A stretch of 64,000 nt of DNA from Leifsonia williamsii (GCF_030433685.1 NZ_JAROCF010000001.1:372001-436000), one strand, 5' to 3'; shown: positions 43,845-53,145, numbered from the stretch's first letter. Notes: generated from the sequence alone by a model not told the origin. Made by a program: numbers and translations.

Positions 43845-44819
43845 ATGCGCAACGGGCTCAGCTGGTCCTGGTCCCTCTTCCTTCTCGGCCTCGTGCTGGC
43901 CCTCCCCGCGGCCGTCGCCACACCGTTCGACCCGTCGATCGGCCTCGGGCTCGCGATCGGCGTCATCCCCGCCGCCGCCAACCGGCTCGCGCCTCGACGA
44001 GCCGGGCGCTGGGTCACCGTCCTCGTCGGCATCGTCGCCGCCGCCGCCATGACCTTCGGCGCATCCCTCACGCGCACGCCCGTCCTCGCCGTGGTCGCGA
44101 TCTTCGTGATCGGGCTCGTCGCCCCGCTCTGGGCCACGCGGAGCCGGGCCGGCGCGCTCGTCGTCTCACTCGCGCTCCCGCTCACCGGCATCGGGCTCAG
44201 CTTCAGCAGCGTCGGCACCACGGCCGTCCTGGGGCTGTTGATGATCGGCGGCTCCGTTTACGCCTGGCTGGTGTCGCTCGCGTGGCCGCAACGTCTTCCG
44301 CCGGTGCGTCAGCAAGCGCCCCCTCCAGGATCGCGCGCAGCGCTCAGCTACGGCGTCCTGCTGGGATGCGCCGGCGCGCTGGCGGCCACGACCGGCTACC
44401 TCCTGCATCTCGAGCACGTCGGATGGGTCACCGGCGCCTGCCTGCTCGTCATGCGGCCGACACGATCACTCCTGTTCCTCCGCACGATCGGCCGTGCCGT
44501 CTCGGTCACGCTGGGCGCCTTCGCCGCCGCGGCGTTCTCGGCCTGGGGGCCACCGGACCTCGTCCTAGCCATCGCGGTCGTCCTCGTCCTGGGAGCGGCG
44601 ACGGCGACACACGACAGCCGCTGGTACGTCACCCCCGGCTTCACCACCTTCATCGCCCTCTCTCTGATACTTCAAGGCAATGGCGAATCACCCGCTGGGC
44701 GATTCAACGAGCGCACACTCGAGACGCTCCTCGGCGTCGGGATCGCGCTGATCTTCGGATGGCTTGTACCCGCAGTGCTCTCGCGTGGTGAATCAGCGTC
44801 CGTTGGAGCAGAAAGGTAG
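43845..44819 (+). CDS. FUSC family membrane protein
   Basis: 324 residues from ATG 43845 with GGAGGAG upstream. About ten membrane helices in two halves; the second half has the FUSC-like block GYLLHLEHVGWVTGACLLVMRP, then RTIGRAVSVTLGAFAAAAF and RFNERTLETLLGVGIALIFGW. FUSC proteins include aromatic acid exporters. It starts divergent from the second MFS gene. The substrate cannot be told. Confidence 0.75.
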   Translation: MRNGLSWSWSLFLLGLVLALPAAVATPFDPSIGLGLAIGVIPAAANRLAPRRAGRWVTVLVGIVAAAAMTFGASLTRTPVLAVVAIFVIGLVAPLWATRSRAGALVVSLALPLTGIGLSFSSVGTTAVLGLLMIGGSVYAWLVSLAWPQRLPPVRQQAPPPGSRAALSYGVLLGCAGALAATTGYLLHLEHVGWVTGACLLVMRPTRSLLFLRTIGRAVSVTLGAFAAAAFSAWGPPDLVLAIAVVLVLGAATATHDSRWYVTPGFTTFIALSLILQGNGESPAGRFNERTLETLLGVGIALIFGWLVPAVLSRGESASVGAER

Positions 44820-44832
44820 CACGCCCTGTTAC

Positions 44833-44876
44833 GCCCAAGTAGCGTGAGAATGCCCAACTAGCCTAGGACGTGACAC
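44833..44876 (+). repeat. 44-bp direct repeat, left copy
   Basis: Two imperfect sub-units beginning GCCCAAGTAGC and GCCCAACTAGC, ending GACGTGACAC. It matches the copy at 49383-49426 at 36 of 44 positions (counted by eye). Together they enclose the KAP/PIN segment. Confidence 0.7.
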
Positions 44877-44906
44877 CACTTCCCTCGTCTGGTTCGCAGG
44901 CTTCTT

Positions 44907-44949
44907 GTGACTTCTTGAGCTATCTGGGCTTTTCTCGTTCTAGCTGGGC
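44907..44949 (-). repeat. Inverted, more diverged copy of the 44-bp repeat
   Basis: The reverse complement reads GCCCAGCTAGAACGAGAAAA followed by GCCCAGATAGCTC and AAGTCAC, with the same two-sub-unit layout as the copies at 44833 and 49383. It faces the left copy across 30 bases. Confidence 0.6.
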
Positions 44950-45484
44950 GTGGGCGAGGAAGTACTGACCACGTACATCAGCCGCGAGTCGGTCGCCGAT
45001 CTCCGAGGGTGACGGGGAGGCTCAACTGACGCGGCGGCCACCGAACTGCGCAATCTCCTCAGCGCATCCTCGAGCTGCTCGAGCCCTTCCGCACCCAGAT
45101 GATCCGCGATTTGCTCGCGGAGACGGTCGAACGCTTCGGCGCCGATGCGATGCATCTCCATCCCCGCGGCGTGACAACGAGTCGCTTCCGCCGGGCATCG
45201 GAAGGGTCGGCCCGCCGCTCGACGTAACCGAGCTCTTCCAGCGATGCGATCGCCTTCGCCGCCGCTTGCTTGGAGACACGGAGGGCGCGGCCGAGGTCCG
45301 ACGCCGTGCCAGCACCAGCGTCGACAGCCCGGAGGGCGAACTCGTGATTCGCGGTGGCTCCGACATGTCCGGCCTCCTTCAGCTGGGCCACGACCACATC
45401 GACCCTCTCGCTGAATCCATCGAGGAGCAGTAGCGCGAGCTCTGCCCCGCGACTGGTGGGAAGGTGCGGTGCGTCAGCGGACAT
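44940..45484 (-). pseudogene. MarR family regulator, frameshifted
   Basis: From ATG 45484 the frame encodes a winged-helix regulator (RGAELALLLLDGFSERVDVV, LGRALRVSKQAAAKAIASLEELGYVERRADPSDARRKRLVVTPRG in pieces). It then leaves frame at four C at 45162-45165 (GGGG on the coding strand). The true C-terminus continues in another frame as MEMHRIGAEAFDRLREQIAD down to 44940. One missing base explains the break. The 3' end runs into the inverted repeat copy, so the gene may also be truncated. Confidence 0.75.
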
Positions 45485-46035
45485 CTCCAACAGCGAGACG
45501 TTCGTCGACTTCCTCTGCGCCAACGAGCACACCTACCGCGCACGAATCTACGACCGCGTACGCGCAGCAGGATGCCCCGAGTGCATTCGTAACGCCAACG
45601 CCGCGTCCAAAAGGAACCTCGTCGCCACACACCCAACCGTCGCCGCCGAATGGCACCCCACCGCCAACGGCGACCTGCGCCCCGAGCACTTCGCCCACGG
45701 CTCAAAACGAAGAGGTCTTCTGGCTGTGCCCGAAGGGCCACGACTACGAGCAGCGCATCGACCGACGTGCCGCCGGCTACCAGTGCTCCGTCTGCTCACG
45801 ACGACGCCTCGTCAGCGGTACGAACGATGTCGCCACCGAACACCCCAAGCTCATCAAGGAGTGGCACCCATACCTCAACTACCCGAAGAAGCCGAGCGAG
45901 ATATTCCCTGGCACGGAGAAGCACTACTGGAAGTGCAAGGCAGCTGGCCAGAAGACCTACCAGTCGATCCCGCACAGGCTGAAGTCCAAGGGATGCACGG
46001 AGTGCCGGCCGGTAGACCGGCTACTCGCACGCTGA
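45485..46035 (+). pseudogene. Zinc-ribbon (DUF4379-like) gene remnant
   Basis: Two frames carry pieces of one protein with repeated zinc-ribbon/treble-clef units. The first is FVDFLCANEHTYRARIYDRV with GCPECIRNANAASK and HPTVAAEWHPTANGDLRP. After four A at 45704-45707 the second frame reads NEEVFWLCPKGHDYEQRIDR, YQCSVCS, HPKLIKEWHPYLN and GCTECRP. The HP-x-EWH and CxxC patterns are typical of DUF4379 repeats. One extra A breaks the frame, and there is no start codon in a sensible place, so it is a truncated remnant. It abuts the MarR remnant head-on, suggesting a deletion junction. Confidence 0.7.
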
Positions 46036-46053
46036 GGGCCGACGACGCGGGAC

Positions 46054-48114
46054 TCATCCCCAGTCAGCGGAGGTTGCCTCATCCCAGTGTCGCAGGACGT
46101 ACGAACCCACTTGGCTTAGAGACACATCGACGATGTCGACGGACGCAGGATCAGCATCCCAAGCTGCCGGATAGGGTCCAGGATCCGCCTTTCGCAGCAT
46201 CGACACCATCGACTGGTCATTCGACAGCAGAGCTGCGACCCGAACGCGGTCCAGCGTCGGGTTCGGTCGCCGTGAAGTGATGCTCCACGTCACATTCGCT
46301 CCGGCAATCTCGTCAGCAGACCATCTTTCCGACGCGAGCGCGTCTGCTTCGATGCGTAGCAATCTTTCCGGGTTGAGCCTGCGGAGACGATCGAACCATT
46401 CGTCAACACCTCTGTCCGACAGAGGAGACACCGCACTCTGGAGCTCGCGCGCCGCTCGCTCCTCCAATAGTGAGCGCTGGGCTTCGATCCAATCCACATA
46501 GTGGCGCGACCCCGAGGGGTGAGCCTCATCGAGCAAGACCCCGACGTCGAGCGGGTTCAATGCCTGGGCTCTCGCGAAATCCAGCCCGTCCAGAAATGTC
46601 TGGCTCCCAAGTCTCAGTACCTCCTCAGCGAACGAAAGTAACTGGGTCTCGCCCCTAACGCCGAAAGGACCTGTCCTGTAGCTGAGCTCCGGCGCATCTG
46701 CCAACTCGGAGAGGAAAGGGTAGAGAGCTTCGACGGAAACCGCAGTTTCCCAGCGCCGACGCATAGTGTTCATCGTCGCCTCTGGCGCCGCTGAGAAAAG
46801 CGCCCGCAGTTCACCAGCCGCTCTACTAGCCTCCTCGGCCAGGTCTAGCCGGGCCAACAGTCCATTGACTACAACGTCCGAAACTTCTCCCGGCGGAAGG
46901 GCGTACGCGAAGTATCGGTCAAAGAACGCGGGATCTCCGATTCGTTGTCTCGTTCCACTGGAGTAGGTGCGTGCCGACGGCGCCTCCTTCCGATCAGCCG
47001 CAAAGTTCGGAAACAGGTAGTCGAGAATCTCCAAAACGTCTTCGCGCTGGTACGTGGCTCCGACGACAGACTCGATCGTTTCTACCACCTGGCGGGCTAG
47101 CACCTTGTTGCCGTCGTTCAGAGTTCGCAACCGGAAGCCGGCGGAGACACCTGCAAACACATCGGGGTGGTTTGCCACCAACTGCCAGACGCCCGGATAA
47201 GAAACGCGAAGAAGACAGATTAGGCACCAGTCGAGGAAATTCACTTCGCCATGCAGCCGTTGCGGCAGCGCCATAACGCTGTCTAGGAACCGTGCGGCGA
47301 TCCGCGGAGTGGGCAGCATCTGCCAGCCGAATGACTCCATTCGCCAAACGAATTCCTCCTGCGCATCTTCGTCGGCGGCGTACATCGGGTGGGTAGCGAG
47401 TCCAAAGTCAACGAGCGGCACGAGCACCTCGTTGCTCCACTGCGAGTGACTCATTCGTGGAACATAGACCTTGCGTTCGACGATCTTCTCGAGATACTGC
47501 CTCGCTCGCTCTCGACTACCGGCAATGGGCGTCCTGGCGAGCAGCTCTAACAACGCCTCTTCGTCGTAGGCAAGAACATATACGAGACCCGGGACATCCC
47601 CGATCAAGCGGATGAGCTTGAAGAACAGCAGAAGCTCTTCAGGAGTCAGCCGATCGAGGTCGTCCACAAGCACATACGCCGGCCCGGCATTCTTCGAGAA
47701 GCTCTTCCTCAATTCCTCGCGGATTGAGCTGGGAGAGTCGAGTCCACGAAGCGCGGACGCCGCCTTCATGGCCGTTCCGCTCACATCGAACCCCAGCCCT
47801 TTCATAGAGGGACCGAGATAGTCGAGCGCGGTCGCCATGCGCTTGCGCGCGCGCCTATCTTGTATCCGCTCCAAAAGGAAGGCCGCGAAGCCCCGGTACA
47901 AGCTCAGCTCGTCAGAGAAAAGCCATGGATTGAACTCACGGGTATGCCCACCAAGGTCGCCACGCACGCGATCGAGGATCCATGTCTTGCCGCTTCCCCA
48001 AGAGCCCACGATGGCAACAAAGCGGGCGCGATCATGTGTCGCGGCGTTACCCAGTACTTGCTTGACTAACTCACCAAGTAGCGCGCCGCGGTTGAAACGA
48101 TCCTCTTCCTCCAC
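46054..48114 (-). CDS. KAP-family P-loop NTPase
   Basis: 686 residues if the GTG at 48114 is the start; this is uncertain because the AAAGGAG site lies unusually far upstream. Walker A is GSWGSGKTWILDRV near residue 40, then REFNPWLFSDE (the KAP-type W-F motif), and Walker B VLVDDLDRLTPEELLLFFKL. The region YLEKIVERKVYVP fits KAP NTPases too, but I see no inserted membrane helices, unlike many KAP proteins. The C-terminal 350 residues are helical and unknown. KAP proteins occur in plasmids and phage-exclusion genes such as PifA. Downstream of the PIN gene on the same strand. Confidence 0.8.
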   Translation of the reverse strand: MEEEDRFNRGALLGELVKQVLGNAATHDRARFVAIVGSWGSGKTWILDRVRGDLGGHTREFNPWLFSDELSLYRGFAAFLLERIQDRRARKRMATALDYLGPSMKGLGFDVSGTAMKAASALRGLDSPSSIREELRKSFSKNAGPAYVLVDDLDRLTPEELLLFFKLIRLIGDVPGLVYVLAYDEEALLELLARTPIAGSRERARQYLEKIVERKVYVPRMSHSQWSNEVLVPLVDFGLATHPMYAADEDAQEEFVWRMESFGWQMLPTPRIAARFLDSVMALPQRLHGEVNFLDWCLICLLRVSYPGVWQLVANHPDVFAGVSAGFRLRTLNDGNKVLARQVVETIESVVGATYQREDVLEILDYLFPNFAADRKEAPSARTYSSGTRQRIGDPAFFDRYFAYALPPGEVSDVVVNGLLARLDLAEEASRAAGELRALFSAAPEATMNTMRRRWETAVSVEALYPFLSELADAPELSYRTGPFGVRGETQLLSFAEEVLRLGSQTFLDGLDFARAQALNPLDVGVLLDEAHPSGSRHYVDWIEAQRSLLEERAARELQSAVSPLSDRGVDEWFDRLRRLNPERLLRIEADALASERWSADEIAGANVTWSITSRRPNPTLDRVRVAALLSNDQSMVSMLRKADPGPYPAAWDADPASVDIVDVSLSQVGSYVLRHWDEATSADWG

Positions 48115-48300
48115 ACCGCTAATACTGCACGCTCCTTTCCCGTAGAACGCGACCGTTACACACTCCTGAAGAGATCGGCGGCTGAGCCATGCCACGATTC
48201 GCACGTACGAGCTGAAGCACCGATCGGTTCTTCCCGAGCTCCGCACCGTTCACGAACGCTGGGCGCGAGCGCGGCCAACCGACCTCTCGAGCTCCGGCCA

Positions 48301-49215
48301 TCATGCCGCCGACGAATCGCCTTCCGGTGGCACGATAGCGCGAACGCCCAAGTGTCGTGTCCTGAAGACCATGTGAAGGTCGTAGCTGACCAACGTGACA
48401 CTCTTGGCAAACGGCCGAACAGACAATGCGGTGTCGATGATCTCTGAGTCGTTCTTAGGCAGAGGTCGATGATGGAGCGACTCGAACATCAAGACCGCAT
48501 AGAGGGCGGAAGACGGACCTGACTCGCCTCGCGAGAACGGGCGCACCTCCACCCGCTGGAAGTCACTCACAAAAGTGCGTCGAAGCCATCCCAATGCGAG
48601 CGTGGCGAGCCACTTGCGATCGTGCGACTCGCCGTCTATCTCCATCTTGCCATTGGCATGCTTTAACGTGTCCAGTTCCTCGATCACTACCGCCGGAATA
48701 GCGATAGCGATGGACTGACCTCGGCGAGTATCCGTGAGGGCAGACCAGTCAAGGTCCGGCATCGCGCCCTTACTCCGCATCAACACGTTTGTGTCCACAA
48801 CCGCCGCATGCAGTCGCTCTGGAAACGAGGAGTCCAGGCTCGGTACGTTCCAAATGGCGACCTCACGCTTGAGCATCTCCTCAGCGATTTGGAGTTCGCC
48901 GATTCGCTCGTTCAGCTCCAAGGCAATCAGGTCAGTGAGCGTCGCTCCATAGGCGACCGGGTCCATGACCTGAATGGTCCAAGACCGTTGTGACGTTAGG
49001 AGTCGGCGAACCTCGGACGCCGGAAAAGCGTTGGCGAGTAGTCGCTCCTGCGAAGCGGCCCACCCAAGGTAGTCGTTGAAAAGCGCTATCGCGGCGCTAC
49101 CTCTACCCAGAACGTTGCCTGCCTCGCGAGATGCATCCGCCAAGAGCTTGATGGCAGCATTCGGGTCCACCCCCTCGTTGATGCGCACTTGCTCATCGAG
49201 CCGGGAAATGGTCAT
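48301..49215 (-). CDS. PIN-domain protein
   Basis: 304 residues from ATG 49215 with AGGAG upstream. The N-terminal 135 residues are helical and unknown. From about residue 138 a PIN (PIN-like) domain appears with the first acidic residue in AVVDTNVLMRSKG, the second in VVIEELDTLK, then NDSEIIDTAL and VTLVSYDLHM. These four acidic positions form the nuclease site, so it is likely an active RNase. It precedes the KAP NTPase on the same strand by 186 bases. The pair might be a nuclease/NTPase defence module. Confidence 0.8.
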   Translation of the reverse strand: MTISRLDEQVRINEGVDPNAAIKLLADASREAGNVLGRGSAAIALFNDYLGWAASQERLLANAFPASEVRRLLTSQRSWTIQVMDPVAYGATLTDLIALELNERIGELQIAEEMLKREVAIWNVPSLDSSFPERLHAAVVDTNVLMRSKGAMPDLDWSALTDTRRGQSIAIAIPAVVIEELDTLKHANGKMEIDGESHDRKWLATLALGWLRRTFVSDFQRVEVRPFSRGESGPSSALYAVLMFESLHHRPLPKNDSEIIDTALSVRPFAKSVTLVSYDLHMVFRTRHLGVRAIVPPEGDSSAA

Positions 49216-49382
49216 GTCTGATGCTCCTATGGATTCCGACACACAGCAACACCCGCTGCCGCCCCGCGAAAACGAGTCACGGCCAGCTGCCATGGGCAGT
49301 TCCAGAGCCAGCCGTCAGCCCAGACCGGACGTCAGTGATTGCCTCCGATGCCCTGCTTTTCTCATGGCGCCACTCCCGCAAA

Positions 49383-49426
49383 GCCCAACTAGCTTGAGAA
49401 AGCCCAAGTAGCGCGAGACGTGACAC
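49383..49426 (+). repeat. 44-bp direct repeat, right copy
   Basis: Sub-units GCCCAACTAGC and GCCCAAGTAGC followed by GACGTGACAC, in the same orientation as 44833-44876, with the two sub-units swapped in their central base. It marks the right end of the KAP/PIN segment, just before the cell wall protein gene. Confidence 0.7.
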
Positions 49427-49454
49427 GTCTCGCCTTCGTCACGCCCGCAGCGAC

Positions 49455-51500
49455 TCACCACGCGCACGCACTCAGTGACGCCGCAGACGCCGTGAGCACC
49501 GCAGGGCCGCCGACGAGTTCGACCGTCGTGACGCCCAGGCGGCGGAAGTCGGCCAGCACGCCGCGCGGCACGCAGCTCGAGGGTGCCAGGTAGAGCGGCG
49601 AGGCGGTCTTGCCGGCGAGCGTCGTCGCCGACAGGGCGTCCGGGAAGCCGAAGCCGGTGGCCAGCAGCGCAGTGGTCGCGTGGCTGTAGGCGTCCTTGTT
49701 GACGGCGAGGGCCGTTCCATAGCGGTCGGCGCCGGCGAGGCGGGTGACGGTGTAGCCCTTCTGGGTCAGGGAGGCCGCGAGGCCGGCCGACACGGCGCTC
49801 GGGCCGCCGACCAGGCGGACGTTCTTCGCCTTGAGGGACGCGAGGAGGGACGCGGTCGCCGGGTCGACGCTCGGCGCGTTCCCGTCCACCAGGAGGATCG
49901 GGGCGCCCTTCGCTCCGGCGGCGCCGCCCGCGCTCAACGCATCGGGGAAGGTGTTGCCGGAGGCCAGGTACACCGTGCTCGCGGTGGTGAAGGCGCCCGA
50001 AGCGACCGCTCGCGACGTGGCGAAGCGGTCGTCTCCCGCCGCTCGCGACACGGTCGCTCCGGGGACCGCGGCGCGCAGCTGCGTGAGCACCGAGTCTCCG
50101 ATCGGGAACGGGCCGCCCACGACGACGATCGTGGAGGGGTGGAGGCGCTTCACCTCGGCGACCACATCGCCGGGCACCTCGTACGGCGTAGTGAGCAGCA
50201 GCGGGCCTCCCCGCTTGGTGGCGGCCGGTCCCGCGGCGAGCGCGTCCGGGTAGTTGACGCCCGAGGCGATGTAGACGACGGGCGCGGCACCGGGGAACTC
50301 GGCCCGGGACACGGCGACGGAGGTCGCGTACCGGTCGCCGCCGGCGACGCGTGAGACGCCGAGGAGGCGCAGGGCGGCGATGCTGGTGTTGCCCGAGAGC
50401 GCACCCGAGACGTAGGCGGTACCGGACGTGGTGTCGACCGCGACGTCGGCGGGCGTCGGGAGCGGGCTGCTCGCGACGACGGCCTTCGAGCCGGTGCTGA
50501 TGGCGACCAGCTCGTTCACGGTGCCGCCCTCGAACGGCTGGGAGACGGCGGCGTAGAGGATCCCGGCGGCGGGATCGGTCTCGAGCGAGGCGGCCTGCGC
50601 GGGGAGGCCGATGGTCGTGCTGACAGACGCGGCGCCGCGCGCCACGACCGCGACGCCCGAGCCGCCCGGCGTGCGCTGGGAGACGTAGACGGTGCCGGTC
50701 GTGGCATCCGTGGTGAGCGTGTTCGGCATCCCGCTCAGCGGCACCGTGCGGACCAGGGCGTTCGATGCGGCGTTGATGACGTACAACGACGACCCCGAGA
50801 GTCCGGCAGCCGCCGCATAGACGAACCCGCCTCCCGCGTCGACGGCCACCGAGGCCACCCGCTTCGAGGCATCGGGAAGCACGACCGCGGTCGGCGTGAC
50901 GGCTGTGCCGCCGATGGCGGCGGCGACCTGTGCGGCGCTGACGGTCAGGACCTCCGGAACCTGGGCCCCGTTCTTCGAGGACGCCCCGGCGACGTAGACG
51001 GCCCCGGTGGCGGTGTCCACACCGATCCCGCTGTCGCCGCTCGCGCCGGTCACCTGGAAGGCGCCGAGCGGGACGGTCGCGACGTGCGCCCTGGTCGCCG
51101 TGGCGAAGACCCAGAGGGCGGAGGTGCCCGCGGCGAGATCGCTGACCGTTAGGTAGACGTATCCACGGCCGGCGTCGATGGAGACCCCGTTCGGCAGGCT
51201 CGGCACCGTGACGGTGCTCTTCACGGTGTTCGTCGCCGTGTCCACCACGGCGAGGCTGCTGTGGTTCCGCCCCGCTTCGAGGGCGTAGAGCGTGTGCTTC
51301 GCCGCATCCACCGCCATGTTCGGCACCGTCGCGAAGGCGTCTCCGCCGTTCGGGGCGGTGACCGAGCCGACAGCGGCGAGCGTCGGCGTTGCAGCCGTGC
51401 CGGCGGTCGCCGGCGACGCCAGCAGCGCTGTCACCACCACGGCCGCAGACGTCGCCAGCGCGGCGGCGGCGCGCCTGATCCTCGAGTTAACTGCGTGCAT
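49455..51500 (-). CDS. Cell wall-binding repeat 2 protein with beta-propeller domain
   Basis: 681 residues. Signal peptide (RRAAAALATSAAVVVTALLA, cleavage near ATAGTA). Residues from about 40 to 390 form repeated strands of the YncE/NHL type (VAVDAGGGFVYAAA, GVAVVARG, TLYALEAG). The last 290 residues are three cell wall-binding repeats (CWB2): RVAGGDRYATSVAVSRAEF, RAAGDDRFATSRAVASGAF and RLAGADRYGTALAVNKDAY, each ending in VVVGGP or LVGGP. It would be attached non-covalently to the wall through secondary polymers. Role unknown; propeller suggests protein or sugar binding. Confidence 0.9.
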   Translation of the reverse strand: MHAVNSRIRRAAAALATSAAVVVTALLASPATAGTAATPTLAAVGSVTAPNGGDAFATVPNMAVDAAKHTLYALEAGRNHSSLAVVDTATNTVKSTVTVPSLPNGVSIDAGRGYVYLTVSDLAAGTSALWVFATATRAHVATVPLGAFQVTGASGDSGIGVDTATGAVYVAGASSKNGAQVPEVLTVSAAQVAAAIGGTAVTPTAVVLPDASKRVASVAVDAGGGFVYAAAAGLSGSSLYVINAASNALVRTVPLSGMPNTLTTDATTGTVYVSQRTPGGSGVAVVARGAASVSTTIGLPAQAASLETDPAAGILYAAVSQPFEGGTVNELVAISTGSKAVVASSPLPTPADVAVDTTSGTAYVSGALSGNTSIAALRLLGVSRVAGGDRYATSVAVSRAEFPGAAPVVYIASGVNYPDALAAGPAATKRGGPLLLTTPYEVPGDVVAEVKRLHPSTIVVVGGPFPIGDSVLTQLRAAVPGATVSRAAGDDRFATSRAVASGAFTTASTVYLASGNTFPDALSAGGAAGAKGAPILLVDGNAPSVDPATASLLASLKAKNVRLVGGPSAVSAGLAASLTQKGYTVTRLAGADRYGTALAVNKDAYSHATTALLATGFGFPDALSATTLAGKTASPLYLAPSSCVPRGVLADFRRLGVTTVELVGGPAVLTASAASLSACAW

Positions 51501-51587
51501 CGAAGTCCCCCCATGTCCCCGCCCGGTGCGAGCCCAGGGCGATTATGGCAGCGGGCACGGCGCGAAATCGGAACGTGCGAGCTTTAT

Positions 51588-51621
51588 CAGAATGCGTCTG
51601 GTTTCAGAATGCGTTTGGTAT
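51588..51621 (+). repeat. Two 17-bp direct repeats upstream of the DHFR-like gene
   Basis: CAGAATGCGTCTGGTTT is followed directly by CAGAATGCGTTTGGTAT (14 of 17 positions equal), and then by a more distant TGGAATGGGCGTGG. They lie in the gap between the cell wall protein and the DHFR-like gene and could be regulator binding sites. Confidence 0.6.
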
Positions 51622-51726
51622 TGGAATGGGCGTGGGGAGGGCGGTCAGCGCCCATCTCCCCGCACCCCTCTCCCCCGCAGTATCCTTCCCCCACCCATGG
51701 TGGGGACGGACCGCGGAGGGGGCGGC

Positions 51727-52308
51727 ATGGCGGAGCTCATGGTGGACTACATCACCTCGCTCGACGGGTTCGGGTCGGCGGAGGGATGGCCGGGCCTGTG
51801 GGGCATGGGCGGCCCCGAGTACTACGAGCTGCTGCGAGTCGACGCCGAGCGCGACTACATCGTGCTGCTCGGGACGCGGACGTACCGGCTGTTCGCCGAG
51901 TTCGCGCGCACCGGCGCCGAGGACATGGCGGAGCTGACCGCACGCCCCAAGATCGTGTTCTCCCGCTCGCTGGACGAGCCGCTGGAGTGGGCGAACACGC
52001 GACTGGTCGCCGCGGATGCGGTGGAGGCGGTGCGCGAGCTGAAGCGCGGCGAGAGCGACCTCCGGACCATCGGCAGCCCCAGCCTGTGCCGTTCGCTGCT
52101 GCAGGCCGGGCTGGTGGACCGGTTCCGGGTGGTCGTCTTCCCCGTCGTCAACGGGGCGACCGGTGCCGACCGCCTGTACGACGGGTGGCCGGATGTCGTC
52201 ATGGAGTCGACCTCCATCCGGGTGCTGGACGGGCGGCTCGTGCTCTACGAGGCGGTCCCGGTCGTGGTGGACGGGCCCCCGGACGGCGGGGGCGCCGGCA
52301 CCGCATGA
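51727..52308 (+). CDS. Dihydrofolate reductase-like (RibD C-terminal) family protein
   Basis: 193 residues from ATG 51727 with GGAGGG upstream. The fold pattern of the DHFR/RibD-C family is visible: MVDYITSLDGFGSA at the N-terminus, VLLGTRTYRLFAEF, PKIVFSRSL, DLRTIGSPSLCRSLLQAGLVD and FPVVNG. It probably binds NADPH; family members in Actinobacteria mostly have unknown substrates, so it should not be read as a folate enzyme. It overlaps the GNAT gene by 4 bases. Confidence 0.85.
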   Translation: MAELMVDYITSLDGFGSAEGWPGLWGMGGPEYYELLRVDAERDYIVLLGTRTYRLFAEFARTGAEDMAELTARPKIVFSRSLDEPLEWANTRLVAADAVEAVRELKRGESDLRTIGSPSLCRSLLQAGLVDRFRVVVFPVVNGATGADRLYDGWPDVVMESTSIRVLDGRLVLYEAVPVVVDGPPDGGGAGTA

Positions 52309-52805
52309 CCCTGCGCCTGGAGCCCTGGCAGGAGGGCGACCTCCCCCTCCTGCAGGCCGCCAACACCGTCGACATGACCCGCCACCTCGGCGGCCCCGAG
52401 AGCGCTGAACGGCTCGCCGTGCGGCATGCCCGCTACCTGCGCGGGTGGGAGACCGGGGAGTGCCGCATGTACCGGATCACCGACGGCACGGGCGTGGTCG
52501 GGTCGATCGGGTGGTGGTCGACCGAGTGGCGGGAGGCGGAGGTGCACGAGACCGGGTGGTTCATCCTCCCCGGGGCGCAGGGGCGGGGGCTGGCGGCAGC
52601 GGCCGTCCCGCTGATCGTGGACGACCTCCAGGAGCACGGATGGCTGCCCCTGCTCGTGGCGTTCCCGAACGTCGACAACCGCGCCTCCAACCGGGTGTGC
52701 GAGCGGGCGGGATTCACGCTCGCCGGGGTCGACGACTTCCCGTACCGGGGCGTGACGCTGCACTGCAACGTGTGGACGCTGCGGCTGCCGGAGCACGAGG
52801 GCTAG
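52305..52805 (+). CDS. GNAT family N-acetyltransferase
   Basis: 166 residues. The acetyl-CoA-binding segment is GAQGRGLAAAAVPLIVDDL, and the C-terminal FPNVDNRASNRVCERAGFTLAG is the typical RimJ-like ending. The sequence before it (VVGSIGWWSTEWREAEVHETGWFI) forms the central strands. It starts in the ATGA overlap with the DHFR-like gene, so the two are co-translated. The acetylated substrate is unknown. Confidence 0.88.
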   Translation: MTLRLEPWQEGDLPLLQAANTVDMTRHLGGPESAERLAVRHARYLRGWETGECRMYRITDGTGVVGSIGWWSTEWREAEVHETGWFILPGAQGRGLAAAAVPLIVDDLQEHGWLPLLVAFPNVDNRASNRVCERAGFTLAGVDDFPYRGVTLHCNVWTLRLPEHEG

Positions 52806-53089
52806 GCCGGCTTGGTCGCCTTGCCGTCGAGCCACAGCGTGTCCGACTCGTCGCGGTGGACGCTGTCGGCGCCGACGAACTTCGCGTCGATCGTCGGACC
52901 CTTCGTGATGACGTGCACCATCGCCATGCCGTGGCCGCGGCCCAGGTCGTAGTCGTCCTTCAGCCAGGCGAGGATGTCGCCGACCTTCGTGTCCGGCCCG
53001 AAGCCCCTCGACTGCGCCTCGGTGAGCAGCTCGCGCGGCGTCCGGCCGGTCTTGTCCTCGATGGTGTCCAGGTACGCCTGAAAAGACAT
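52802..53089 (-). CDS. DUF4287 domain protein
   Basis: 95 residues: FQAYLDTIEDKTGRTPREL, then GDILAWLKDDYDLGRGHGMAMVHVI. This is the DUF4287 signature (Y-x3-IE-x-KTG and W-L-K-x2-Y-x-L-G-x-GH-x-MA). The C-terminal 35 residues extend it. Small cytosolic helical protein with no known function. Its stop overlaps the end of the GNAT gene tail-to-tail. Confidence 0.85.
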   Translation of the reverse strand: MSFQAYLDTIEDKTGRTPRELLTEAQSRGFGPDTKVGDILAWLKDDYDLGRGHGMAMVHVITKGPTIDAKFVGADSVHRDESDTLWLDGKATKPA

Positions 53090-53145
53090 GGTCCAGGTCT
53101 ACCATGACGGCCACATCCCCCGTCCACCCCCAGAAGGAGCCCACC

